DNA from: an uncultured Clostridia bacterium
Lineage (GTDB): Bacteria > Bacillota > Clostridia > TANB77 > CAG-508
Direction of reading: 5' to 3'
DNA: 38,793 nt
Assembly: GCA_944388705.1 (NCBI GenBank)
Contig: CALXJU010000013.1
Location: forward strand, 1-38,793
Part shown: in pieces, positions 7,350 to 15,916 of the stretch
Layout: each line of letters opens with the position of its first letter
How positions within the stretch are numbered: position 1 is the first letter of the stretch
Position numbers and translations under genes: made by a program
The notes under the pieces: generated by a model
The model's database searches: none
What the model was told of the DNA's origin: nothing
Seen by the model: only the letters and a program-made list of their open reading frames with translations

Positions 7350-10091
7350 ATGAGTTTTTTTACAAATAAGAAGTTTTTATTTAAGTTAATAGCTTCAATA
7401 TGCATATTTTTAACATTGTTTAATTTTACCATGCCGCTTAAAGCTCATGCCGCAGGACAATTATCAAAAATAGGAGGACAATTATTAGACCCATTTGTGG
7501 ACTTATTATCAGCTTTAGGTGATGGGGCAATGGAAATTGTTCAAAATTCAATAATGGGGACAGATGCAACAGTTATATTTGATAATACAGAAGGAGGATG
7601 GTTTGCAAAATTAGCAAAAGCAATTATTGCTATAGTTGTAGCTGTTGCAGCAGTAGCAGTTCTTATTAGCTTAAACTTACTTGGTGCAGTTATACTTGCG
7701 GCAGTAAAAGTAGCAGCGGGATTTGTTGTTGTAAATACATTAACAGATGGAGGTGCAATGGCAGCAATTTCTGGAGTAAGTGCAACAGTTTTTTCTGATA
7801 ATATTGTAATGCCATTATATTCAATAGGGCCAGAAGAAATTTTTACAGGAAGAGTATTACTATTTGACCCTAATATATTTGATCCGGAAGAAGTATTTGT
7901 AGAATATCAAGAAAACCCAGATGAACAAATTGACTCAGAAGAAGAATATCCAACAATGAGTTTAGAAGAATGGGATGAACAGTTACAAAGTGAAAATCCA
8001 AAATATACTACAGAAAATGTAATTCAATATTATTATGAAGATGAAAATGGAGAAAAAATTACTACATCAACAAATAATTCGGCTTATCAATTAAAAGATA
8101 TAATTGCAAAATGGTATTATATAATTAGAAATATAGCAATTATTGGATTAATGCTAGTATTGGTATATGTAGGAATAAGAATGTTATTAACAAGTATAGC
8201 TTCAGAAAAAGCAAAATATAAGCAAATGCTTTTTGACTGGGTTGTTGCTATGTGTCTAGTTTTTGTATTACATTATTTTATGGTATTTGCAAATCATTTT
8301 GTTGATAATCTAGTATCAATATTTTCAAGTACAGCAGAGACAAAAATGCATATTGTTTCTATCAAGGAACCATCAGACAAACTAAAAGAAGCTGTAGAAG
8401 AAGTTAATCCAGATTATATTGCAAGTGATGGTAGTATAGTATGGCCAACAAATATGATGGGTAAAATTAGAGTAGAAGCACAATTACATTCAGGTGAATC
8501 AAATTATATAGGATATGCACTTTGTTATATTGTATTGGTATTTTATACAGCATTTTTCACATTTACATATTTAAAGAGGTTATTATATTTGATGTTTTTA
8601 ACTGTAATAGCACCACTTGTAGCATTAAGTTATCCTATAGATAAAATACGAGATGGGAATGCACAAGCCTTTGAAATGTGGATGAAAGAATATACAATAA
8701 ACTTATTGATACAACCATTCCATTTATTATTATATATTATATTTATAAGTATGGCATTTGATTTAGCAGGAACAAATATTATATATTCTTTAGTGGTGAT
8801 AGGATTCATGATACCAGCAGAGAAGTTTTTAAGAAAAATGTTTGGATTTGATAAAGCTTCATCACCAGGATTTTTAGCTGGAGCAGGAGGAGCTGCTATG
8901 GCAATAACAGCAGTAAAATCTTTAGCTAACTTTGCTTCAGGTGGAAAAGGTTCAAATAAACAAAGTGGAAGTGGAAGTGGAAATAATAAGATACAACAAG
9001 CGCAAAATCCTGAATTGGAAGGTGGTTTAACAGGAAACAGTTTACAAGAATTATTGGATGCCACTGTTAGTGGAAATGGAGGAGCAGGAAATCCTGAGGG
9101 AGCAGGAAACCCTGGAGGAGCAGGAACCCCAGGAGGAGCAGGAAGTCCTGGAGCATCTGGAGGCTTTGGAGCATCAGGAAATCCAGGAGCACCTGGAGAT
9201 TCTAATGGAACAGGAAATGATTCTAATAATCCAATAAGATTTACAAATGAAAATGGAGACATAACACCAGCTTCTGTTGCAATGGGATTAGGACAAACGG
9301 CCGTAAGAGGGGCTCAAGGTGCAGCTACAGGACTTAAAAATGTAGGAACACAGATGGGTTCTAATATAAAAAATAGCCAATATGTAAGAAAATTATCAAA
9401 AATACCAGGTGTTAATTATGCTGGAGCAAGGATTAAAAATATGGCAAGAAGAACTTTTACAAAAGAAAATTTAGCAGCAGGAGCTAAGAAGACAATTAGA
9501 GGTGTTGCAAAATACGGTTTAGGAGCAACAGGAGCTATGCTAGGTGCAGCAGCAGGAATTGCATCAGGAAGCCCAGGAGATACATTAAAATATGGAATTG
9601 CTGGAGCATATGCTTCTTCAGCAATTGGCACAGGTATGACAGATAGAATAGTAAACGGATTTTCTTCAATGGTAAGTAATGAACAACAGCTACATGATGA
9701 AGCAAAGAGAACTCAACTAGGAGAAGAAGAATATAAAAAGTGGAAAGAAGAACAAAATAGAAAAGCTTTTGTAAACAATGCTCAAGAAAGAAGAAAAATT
9801 GCAAAAGAATTTAATATTAAAGATAAAGAACAACTTGATAATATGATGAACCATGCTTGGCAATATAAAAAATGGAATGTTAAAGATGATAAGGTAATGA
9901 TAGAAGCAATGAAATTAAATAAAGATAATCCATCTGATATAAATAATATAGCAGCTGCAAGATTTGCTCAAATGTCAAAAGATGAAAAAAGTTTGGAAAC
10001 AAATATGAAAAGATATGGAAAAGTTAGTGGGGTAACACAAGACAAAGTAAATGATATGGAACAAAGAATTAGACAAATAAATGATATGTAA
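7350..10091 (+). CDS. VirB6/TrbL-like polytopic membrane channel protein with collagen-like segment
   Basis: A 913-residue protein. Signal sequence 1-35 (ending AHAA), then a long hydrophobic region near 85-130, an acidic extracytoplasmic segment (about 170-250), and hydrophobic helices near 258-282, 290-316, 388-412, 413-430 and 452-495. This is the VirB6/TrbL arrangement of an inner-membrane channel core. The region GIRMLLTSIASEKAKYKQ (about 271-288) resembles the pilin motif GxKYxxGSxEEKAxYK. After the last helix comes a cytoplasmic or exported Gly-rich tail: Gly/Ser linker, collagen-like Gly-x-y stretch (about 577-620), an Ala/Gly-rich region, and a charged helical C-terminus (about 780-913). 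It lies in the operon directly after virB4. Confidence 0.85.
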   Translation: MSFFTNKKFLFKLIASICIFLTLFNFTMPLKAHAAGQLSKIGGQLLDPFVDLLSALGDGAMEIVQNSIMGTDATVIFDNTEGGWFAKLAKAIIAIVVAVAAVAVLISLNLLGAVILAAVKVAAGFVVVNTLTDGGAMAAISGVSATVFSDNIVMPLYSIGPEEIFTGRVLLFDPNIFDPEEVFVEYQENPDEQIDSEEEYPTMSLEEWDEQLQSENPKYTTENVIQYYYEDENGEKITTSTNNSAYQLKDIIAKWYYIIRNIAIIGLMLVLVYVGIRMLLTSIASEKAKYKQMLFDWVVAMCLVFVLHYFMVFANHFVDNLVSIFSSTAETKMHIVSIKEPSDKLKEAVEEVNPDYIASDGSIVWPTNMMGKIRVEAQLHSGESNYIGYALCYIVLVFYTAFFTFTYLKRLLYLMFLTVIAPLVALSYPIDKIRDGNAQAFEMWMKEYTINLLIQPFHLLLYIIFISMAFDLAGTNIIYSLVVIGFMIPAEKFLRKMFGFDKASSPGFLAGAGGAAMAITAVKSLANFASGGKGSNKQSGSGSGNNKIQQAQNPELEGGLTGNSLQELLDATVSGNGGAGNPEGAGNPGGAGTPGGAGSPGASGGFGASGNPGAPGDSNGTGNDSNNPIRFTNENGDITPASVAMGLGQTAVRGAQGAATGLKNVGTQMGSNIKNSQYVRKLSKIPGVNYAGARIKNMARRTFTKENLAAGAKKTIRGVAKYGLGATGAMLGAAAGIASGSPGDTLKYGIAGAYASSAIGTGMTDRIVNGFSSMVSNEQQLHDEAKRTQLGEEEYKKWKEEQNRKAFVNNAQERRKIAKEFNIKDKEQLDNMMNHAWQYKKWNVKDDKVMIEAMKLNKDNPSDINNIAAARFAQMSKDEKSLETNMKRYGKVSGVTQDKVNDMEQRIRQINDM
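9079..9210 (+). repeat. collagen-like GC-richer repeat within the virB6-like gene
   Basis: Degenerate repeats of 9-15 bases of the type ggaggagcaggaa/atcctg encode alternating GGAGNP, GGAGTP and GASG units. The stretch is visibly richer in G and C than its surroundings. Such repeats tend to change copy number by slippage; the one-residue-in-three Gly pattern is approximate rather than strict. Confidence 0.8.
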
Positions 10092-10119
10092 TTACTTATT
10101 TTGAAAGGAGAATTATAAT

Positions 10120-11067
10120 ATGCATAAATTGAGAAAATTTTATTATGATAATAAATATAAAATATGGGGTATTATAGCATTTATAATTCTTCTTATTGGA
10201 ATTATACAAGTTACTAATGCAATATTAGCTAATAATAATAAATTAAATAATAATACAGTAGAGAAAAATGTTATTGAAAATATAAACAGTGAAAATAAAG
10301 ATACTTATTTTTCTACAGATGAGTCAGTTGTATCAGGAGAAAAAATTGATTCTAATAAACTAGAAAAGGCAAGTAAGGCAATAGAAGAATTTATATCAGA
10401 ATGTAATAATGGGAATATAGAAAAAGCATATAATTTATTAACAGATGATTGTAAAAACGAAATGTATCAAGATATAGAAAAATTTACAAATTATTATTAT
10501 AATCAAATTTTTAATAATAATACTAAAAAAACTGCTATAATAGAAAATTGGATTTTAAACACTTATAAAGTAACCATTTCAGATGATATAATGGCAACAG
10601 GAGGAGTATCAACGACTAATGTTCAGGATTATATTACAGTGATAGAAGATGATGATATATTGAAGATATCTTTAAATAATTATATAGGAAAAGAAGAAAT
10701 AAATAAAGTACAGGTAGTAAATGATATTGAATTTGAAATAGTAGAAAAAGATGTGTATATGGATTATGAAATATATACGATTAAAGTTAACAATAATACA
10801 GAAAATAATATAGTTTTAGATGATTTAACTAATACAAAATCAATTTACTTGGAAGATAATAATGGAGTTAAACATTATGCTAAAAGTAGTGAAATTATTC
10901 CTAATTTATTGAAAATTAATAAAGGATTTTCAACGCAAATAGATATTAAATTTAATAGAACTCTTACAGATGAATCTATAGAAATTAATTCAATTGTATT
11001 TTCAGCAGTTAAATTCAATACTAATCAAGAAGAACAACAAAAACAAGTAATAAAAATTGATTTATAA
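10120..11067 (+). CDS. VirB8/TcpC-like bitopic protein with NTF2-like domain
   Basis: A 315-residue protein with an aaaggag site. A short basic N-terminus and one membrane helix (about 14-34) are followed by an Asn-rich linker and an extracytoplasmic domain. The segment from about residue 80 (AIEEFISECNNGNIEKAYNLL, then FTNYYYNQIF) has the helix-helix-strand pattern of NTF2-like folds used by VirB8/TcpC scaffold proteins; a beta-rich domain follows (about 200-310). Position after the VirB6-like gene supports a VirB8-type role in the wall-spanning part of the channel. It is the last gene of the channel operon and ends in a terminator. Sequence identity to known VirB8 proteins cannot be judged by eye. 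Confidence 0.65.
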   Translation: MHKLRKFYYDNKYKIWGIIAFIILLIGIIQVTNAILANNNKLNNNTVEKNVIENINSENKDTYFSTDESVVSGEKIDSNKLEKASKAIEEFISECNNGNIEKAYNLLTDDCKNEMYQDIEKFTNYYYNQIFNNNTKKTAIIENWILNTYKVTISDDIMATGGVSTTNVQDYITVIEDDDILKISLNNYIGKEEINKVQVVNDIEFEIVEKDVYMDYEIYTIKVNNNTENNIVLDDLTNTKSIYLEDNNGVKHYAKSSEIIPNLLKINKGFSTQIDIKFNRTLTDESIEINSIVFSAVKFNTNQEEQQKQVIKIDL

Positions 11068-11096
11068 AATTGCATTTTTTAATGCAATTTTTTTTA
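11066..11096 (+). terminator. terminator after the VirB8-like gene
   Basis: Stem aaaattgcatt (11066-11076) with aatgcaatttt (11081-11091), TTTT loop, then a T run. It overlaps the stop codon. The following gene has a TATAAT at 11141-11146 in the gap but no good -35. Confidence 0.85.
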
Positions 11097-11178
11097 AGAA
11101 AATTAAGTCTAAAATTATAGAAATAAAAAAATAAATATGTTATAATTAAGTAAATAATGTCTAAAAAGAGGTGAAATT

Positions 11179-14094
11179 GTGGAAAAAGATAACGGCTTAT
11201 TATCACAAAAAACCAAACAGAGAATAAAAAGAATAATCTTAAGTATATTAAGTAAATTACTAATAATTTCAATGCCAATTATTGTGATTTTATCAATAAT
11301 TTCTGCTGCAATTTGGTATATAAATGAAGAAGAGGGAACTTGGAGAGATGATGAAAAAGGAAATCCAGGAATGTATACAAATAATACAACACTTTCATCA
11401 ACAAATGGAATAGAAGTAGACAAAGAAAAATTAATAAAAGAGGCTCTTTTGAGTAAAGGATATTCACAAGAACGAATAGACAGTATGACAGAACAAGAAA
11501 TTATAATAGCTTTAGACATTCAAAATAAATTAAAGAAGACAGTAACAAGTATAAATGAACTTACACATGCAGAAATTTTATGGTGTACAAATGAGATATA
11601 TTCTAAATATTTAAAAAAACCAGAAGATTTACAGAAATTATTAGATGCTGAACTTATAACTCAATATCCTAAAATAGACGGCTTACAGGAAGGAAAACTA
11701 AATGGAATTGTTGAATTTGTTAGATATTCAACTAATCCAGATACTAATCAAGAAGAAGTAAGAACTTTAAAATGGATTTCAACAGAAGAATTTACAAATA
11801 AGATGACAGCATACCAAGAGACAGGAAATACTGATATATTAAATTATTTTACTTTGGATGAAAGTGGTAATGTAAAAATAGCAACGTGGATGAGAGAAGA
11901 AGGAAGTTTTTATAGTAATGATACAACACTTCAAACAGATAGAAAAAAAATTAGAGGTGGCACAACAGGAGAGGCTGTTACAAGTAATTATGATTCTAGA
12001 TATACTATAACAAAAAATGATGCAGCATCTATAGAAGCAACTTATGTTACATATATAATACAAGAAACACTTATTGACTATAAACCAATGATACAAAAAT
12101 ACACTTTACCATTTGAATATTTGTGGGCATTATTAGTTACAACGAAAAGTGATGACTTTGTATTAAATTTGGCAGATTTGGTATATAATTCTGAAATAAA
12201 AATAGGAATATATGATAATATAAGTAAAACAGTAAATACAGATATAGAAAAATATAGAGAAGAATTTAGAGAGAAATATGAAGAATATGAAGACGGAAGT
12301 TTAGTCGAAAAGAGACCATCAGATAAAGAATGGGATACAGAAGAATATGATTATGAAATAAGAAACGTAATTACTACATATGATGAAAATATACAATATG
12401 AGTTATTATATGCTAATACGTGGATTGTAGAAGTTTCTACTCAATATGAAAATACTATTACTGCTCAAGAACCGACTAGTGATATAAATTCTGATTTGGA
12501 TGAAAATTGGACTGATGACATATCTCCAAATCCATATGTTAAAACTTGGACAAGAACAGAACCGCATACAGATCCTGTTGATGGAAGTACTTATACAGAG
12601 ACAATTAATTGTAAAAGTAATTTGTATAAATATAAAAGAACAATAAACCATGAATATATATCAGAGAGAGTTTCTACAATTAGTAAATATCAAAAATTAC
12701 CTACACAAAATCTTAGAGAGAAAACTGATACAGATGAGAATACTGATAACAATTTTGTTAAAATTGCAATAAAGGATGCAAATGCAACCACAGCTTTTGC
12801 TAATTTAGGAACAGTGAATCTATTAAAAAATATACTCGAAAACAGCTCAAATACAAAAGATATGGTACCTTTGACAAAACACTTAATCTATAAAATTACT
12901 AAAAATGAAAATTATAATATTAACTTTAGTTTTTCTTATTATGAATCTATAGCATCTTTTAATACAATATCGAATGGAATTTATGGAGGAAATATACAAG
13001 AAAAAGTTTGGTTTGCATTAAAAGATTTAGGACTTAGTGATATCGCAGTGGCAGGAGCTATGGGAAATATTCATTATGAATCAGGTTCATTTAATCCAAC
13101 ATTAGTAGAAGGTGGATACACTGAAGATAATGGAGGAATAGGACTTTGCCAATGGACAAATTATCCACGTAACAGCGGAAAAGGAAGAAATGCTCAATTA
13201 AAAGCATATGCAGCTTCTAAAGGAACGACATGGCAAGATGAAGATACTCAAGTTGAATTTTTGGTGGCAGAATTAACAAATGGTAATGGATTTGCTGAAA
13301 AACAATTACTTACTTCTTCATCGTCTTATGATGGAGTAAGACATAACCCATCAGAATGGAAGGATGCAGAGGATGTAGAAGTAGCTACAAGAGTATTTTG
13401 CTACTGTTTTGAAAGACCTAATGCAGATGCAGCAAGAAGCAGTATGAATACAAGAATAGAATATGCAAAAATGTACTTGGCAGAGTTTTCTGGAAGAGAA
13501 AAACCAGTAGGTTCGAGCGAAGATTATGCGAATGCAGATAAAGTAACAGTTATGGGATATACATTTCCACATTATTATCAACGTAATTATGCATATAGAA
13601 TGTATGGAGTACCAGGTAAAACGATAAGTAGTTCTGGATGTGGACCAACAAGTATGGCAATGATTGTTGCAGGATTAACAAAAGATCAAACAGTCAATCC
13701 AGATAGTTTTGTAACAGCATTAGAAAATTATTTTCCAAATTATACTAGTTATTATGCTAATGGAGCAGGAAGTATATATGAAGGAATTTGTAATAGTAGA
13801 TTTCTACAAACATTTTATAATTTAAAATCTAGGTTATATCCGAGCTACGAAGAAACACTTACAGCTTTAGCGGAAGGAAAATGTGCTATTGCTAGAGTAG
13901 AAGGACACGTATTAGCACTTGTTCCAGTAACTGAAGAACAAAGACAACAAGGATACGTATTCTATGTAATGGATTCTGCATCTGGATTGGATGGACCTTA
14001 CAGAAATCAAGAGGAACTTAGACAAATGGTTAATATAAAAAGACCAGGTAGAGGTTTTGGATTTGCAGTAAAAGCTATTATAGAGCCAATGTAA
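11179..14094 (+). CDS. VirB1-like bifunctional wall hydrolase (phage-type lysozyme plus C39-like peptidase)
   Basis: A 971-residue protein starting at GTG (11179) behind agaggtg; no better ATG is in frame. A membrane helix (about 26-50) anchors a long Glu/Thr/Asn-rich extracytoplasmic region of unknown fold (about 50-590). Near 603-770 is a phage-tail-type lysozyme domain: AGAMGNIHYESGSFNP with the likely catalytic Glu about 633, then GIGLCQW. The C-terminal domain (about 785-971) resembles a C39-family/papain-like cysteine peptidase, with SGCGPTSMAM (Cys about 820) and the His in VEGHVLALVPV (about 909). Gram-positive T4SSs use such paired domains (compare TcpG/Orf14-type VirB1 proteins) to open peptidoglycan for channel assembly. 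It begins a separate transcription unit within the locus. Confidence 0.9.
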   Translation: MEKDNGLLSQKTKQRIKRIILSILSKLLIISMPIIVILSIISAAIWYINEEEGTWRDDEKGNPGMYTNNTTLSSTNGIEVDKEKLIKEALLSKGYSQERIDSMTEQEIIIALDIQNKLKKTVTSINELTHAEILWCTNEIYSKYLKKPEDLQKLLDAELITQYPKIDGLQEGKLNGIVEFVRYSTNPDTNQEEVRTLKWISTEEFTNKMTAYQETGNTDILNYFTLDESGNVKIATWMREEGSFYSNDTTLQTDRKKIRGGTTGEAVTSNYDSRYTITKNDAASIEATYVTYIIQETLIDYKPMIQKYTLPFEYLWALLVTTKSDDFVLNLADLVYNSEIKIGIYDNISKTVNTDIEKYREEFREKYEEYEDGSLVEKRPSDKEWDTEEYDYEIRNVITTYDENIQYELLYANTWIVEVSTQYENTITAQEPTSDINSDLDENWTDDISPNPYVKTWTRTEPHTDPVDGSTYTETINCKSNLYKYKRTINHEYISERVSTISKYQKLPTQNLREKTDTDENTDNNFVKIAIKDANATTAFANLGTVNLLKNILENSSNTKDMVPLTKHLIYKITKNENYNINFSFSYYESIASFNTISNGIYGGNIQEKVWFALKDLGLSDIAVAGAMGNIHYESGSFNPTLVEGGYTEDNGGIGLCQWTNYPRNSGKGRNAQLKAYAASKGTTWQDEDTQVEFLVAELTNGNGFAEKQLLTSSSSYDGVRHNPSEWKDAEDVEVATRVFCYCFERPNADAARSSMNTRIEYAKMYLAEFSGREKPVGSSEDYANADKVTVMGYTFPHYYQRNYAYRMYGVPGKTISSSGCGPTSMAMIVAGLTKDQTVNPDSFVTALENYFPNYTSYYANGAGSIYEGICNSRFLQTFYNLKSRLYPSYEETLTALAEGKCAIARVEGHVLALVPVTEEQRQQGYVFYVMDSASGLDGPYRNQEELRQMVNIKRPGRGFGFAVKAIIEPM

Positions 14095-14107
14095 AAGAGG
14101 TGAATAG

Positions 14108-15412
14108 ATGGATAAATTAAAGAAAATAATTATTATAGCAATTCCAATATTTATTATAATTGCAATAATAATAAGTATAATAATATATTTTTTATTAAAA
14201 AATAATTCTGGCGGAAAGGAGAATCTTCCTCCAGGAGAAATAGAAGAAACATCTCAATATAGTAGAGAAAATTTATCTAAAGTAATGTCACATACTGAAT
14301 TTTATACTGTAGCAAATTCCATACAAATGTATTTAGATTTAATAAATAGAAGAAATACATATAACAGTGATGAAGAATATTTAGATATAATAAATTACAC
14401 TATTATGGAAATATTAAATTCTGATTATATTAATGAAAATCAGATTAATTCAAACAACATTGGGAATTATATTGAGAATATAAATGAAAAGGTAATCTAT
14501 GTTCCTATAAAAATTAGTGGAATAGAACAAAATGATAATATAGTAAGTTATGTGACATACGGATTTATTGAAAATTTAGAAAATGTTTATTTAAAAGATA
14601 TTTATGTAATTGTAAACTTTGATATAATAAATACAACTTTTTCAATTGAGCCATTATTAAATAATACATTAGATATAGAAAATATTGAAGTTAGAAAAAC
14701 TACTCAAAGTGAAATTAAAAAAAATGAAAATAATATTTTTACATATGAAGAAACGAGTCAAGAAAATATTGTAAAAAAATATATTGATACATTTAAAAAA
14801 ATAATTCTAGCAAAACCTGATGTAGCATATGAATTATTAGAAGAGGAATATAAAAAGGCTAGATTTAATAATTTTGAAAAGTTTGAGCAATATGTAAATG
14901 ATAATAAAGATGTAATTCTTTCAACAAGAGCAGAGAAATATTTAGTTGAAAAATCAGATGGTAATACAATATATACGTGTATAGATCAATACCAAAAATA
15001 TTTTATTTTTATAGAAGATGTATATATGGATTATAAAGTAATACTAGACAATTATACATTAGAGAACGAAGAAGATATTGAGAAATATAATGCAATGACT
15101 AATCAAGATAAAATATCTATAAATATACAAAAAATTATTGAAGCAATAAATAACAAAGATTATAATTATGTATATAATAAATTAAATGAACAATATAAAA
15201 ATAATAAATTTCCAAATTTAGAAGAATTTAAAAATTATATAAAAAGTAATTTTTACGATATTAATATATTAAAAGATAGTATGGCAAATATAGATGGAAA
15301 TGTACATATATGTAAAATCAAAATTAGTAATAAACAAAATCAAATAAAAGAAGTAACAATACTTGTTAGATTACTAGAAGGTACAGATTTCGAAATATCT
15401 TTTTCAGAATAA
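14108..15412 (+). CDS. second VirB8-like protein with tandem NTF2-like domains
   Basis: A 434-residue protein, 13 nt after the hydrolase gene. A basic N-terminus and membrane helix (about 5-30) are followed by at least two, possibly three, related extracytoplasmic units. Units near 215-315 (KKYIDTFKKIILAKPDVAYELL...FNNFEKFEQYV) and 333-430 (IQKIIEAINNKDYNYVYNKL...FPNLEEFKNYI) show the same NTF2-like pattern: helix, Y-x-L-L, then a Phe-rich helix. The first unit (about 55-190) is more diverged. It resembles the gene at 10120 in topology and probably forms part of the same scaffold. I do not recognise a named family. Confidence 0.6.
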   Translation: MDKLKKIIIIAIPIFIIIAIIISIIIYFLLKNNSGGKENLPPGEIEETSQYSRENLSKVMSHTEFYTVANSIQMYLDLINRRNTYNSDEEYLDIINYTIMEILNSDYINENQINSNNIGNYIENINEKVIYVPIKISGIEQNDNIVSYVTYGFIENLENVYLKDIYVIVNFDIINTTFSIEPLLNNTLDIENIEVRKTTQSEIKKNENNIFTYEETSQENIVKKYIDTFKKIILAKPDVAYELLEEEYKKARFNNFEKFEQYVNDNKDVILSTRAEKYLVEKSDGNTIYTCIDQYQKYFIFIEDVYMDYKVILDNYTLENEEDIEKYNAMTNQDKISINIQKIIEAINNKDYNYVYNKLNEQYKNNKFPNLEEFKNYIKSNFYDINILKDSMANIDGNVHICKIKISNKQNQIKEVTILVRLLEGTDFEISFSE

Positions 15413-15417
15413 CGGCT

Positions 15418-15476
15418 AAATATCAAAAGTTGAAGAAAAAATTTGAAATTTTCTCTTCAACTTTTGATATTTTTGT
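15418..15476. terminator. bidirectional terminator ending the T4SS locus
   Basis: An 18-bp perfect inverted repeat (15418-15435 with 15455-15472, arm aaatatcaaaagttgaag), with T-rich sequence on the plus side and A-rich sequence before it. It sits between convergent genes and marks the right edge of the T4SS locus. Confidence 0.9.
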
Positions 15477-15486
15477 TTTAAAATAA

Positions 15487-15774
15487 TTAAATAATATATA
15501 TAATAAACAAGGAAATGCCTAATCCCAAAAATAAAAGAAACCATTGAGTTACAGATAATTCTTTTTTATCCTTACGATTATCTAATAAAGTTGCAACAAA
15601 ACCAAAAATGAAAAAGAAAAAACTACGAAAAAAACCAATAAAGAAAGAATCACCGTTATTTTTATATACAAAAATTAAACATAATCCTACAATTATAATA
15701 AATGGTATTCTTATTTTTTTATTTTGTTTAGTTAATAATATAATGATTATTATAATTAATAAATCTGTTATCAT
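15487..15774 (-). CDS. small three-helix membrane protein
   Basis: A 95-residue protein with a clear aaggag site 7 nt before its ATG on the minus strand. It has three hydrophobic segments (about 1-20, 24-42, 72-95) and a short basic loop (LLDNRKDKKE) between the second and third. I do not recognise the family. It converges on the T4SS locus and shares its terminator; nothing links the two functionally. Confidence 0.7.
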   Translation of the reverse strand: MITDLLIIIIIILLTKQNKKIRIPFIIIVGLCLIFVYKNNGDSFFIGFFRSFFFFIFGFVATLLDNRKDKKELSVTQWFLLFLGLGISLFIIYII

Positions 15775-15869
15775 TTTTTACTCCTTCTAATATACAATAT
15801 ATTTTATCATAACATTTTTCTTTTAACAATATTTTAATAAAAATATTTATATAGTAAAACAAAATCAAG

Positions 15870-15899
15870 TTGCATAAAATGATTATATTATGTTATAAT
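15870..15899 (+). promoter_or_regulatory. promoter of the large membrane protein gene
   Basis: TTGCAT (15870-15875), 18-bp spacer, TATAAT (15894-15899), close to the aggag ribosome site at 15906-15910. Transcripts would have a very short leader. Confidence 0.7.
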
Positions 15900-15916
15900 C
15901 ACATCAGGAGAAAGAT

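Noticed and set aside
8630..9262. 210-residue Pro/Ala-rich minus-strand frame
   Set aside because: It is the antisense of the Gly-rich collagen-like repeat in the virB6-like gene; no ribosome site and the sense frame is clearly coding.
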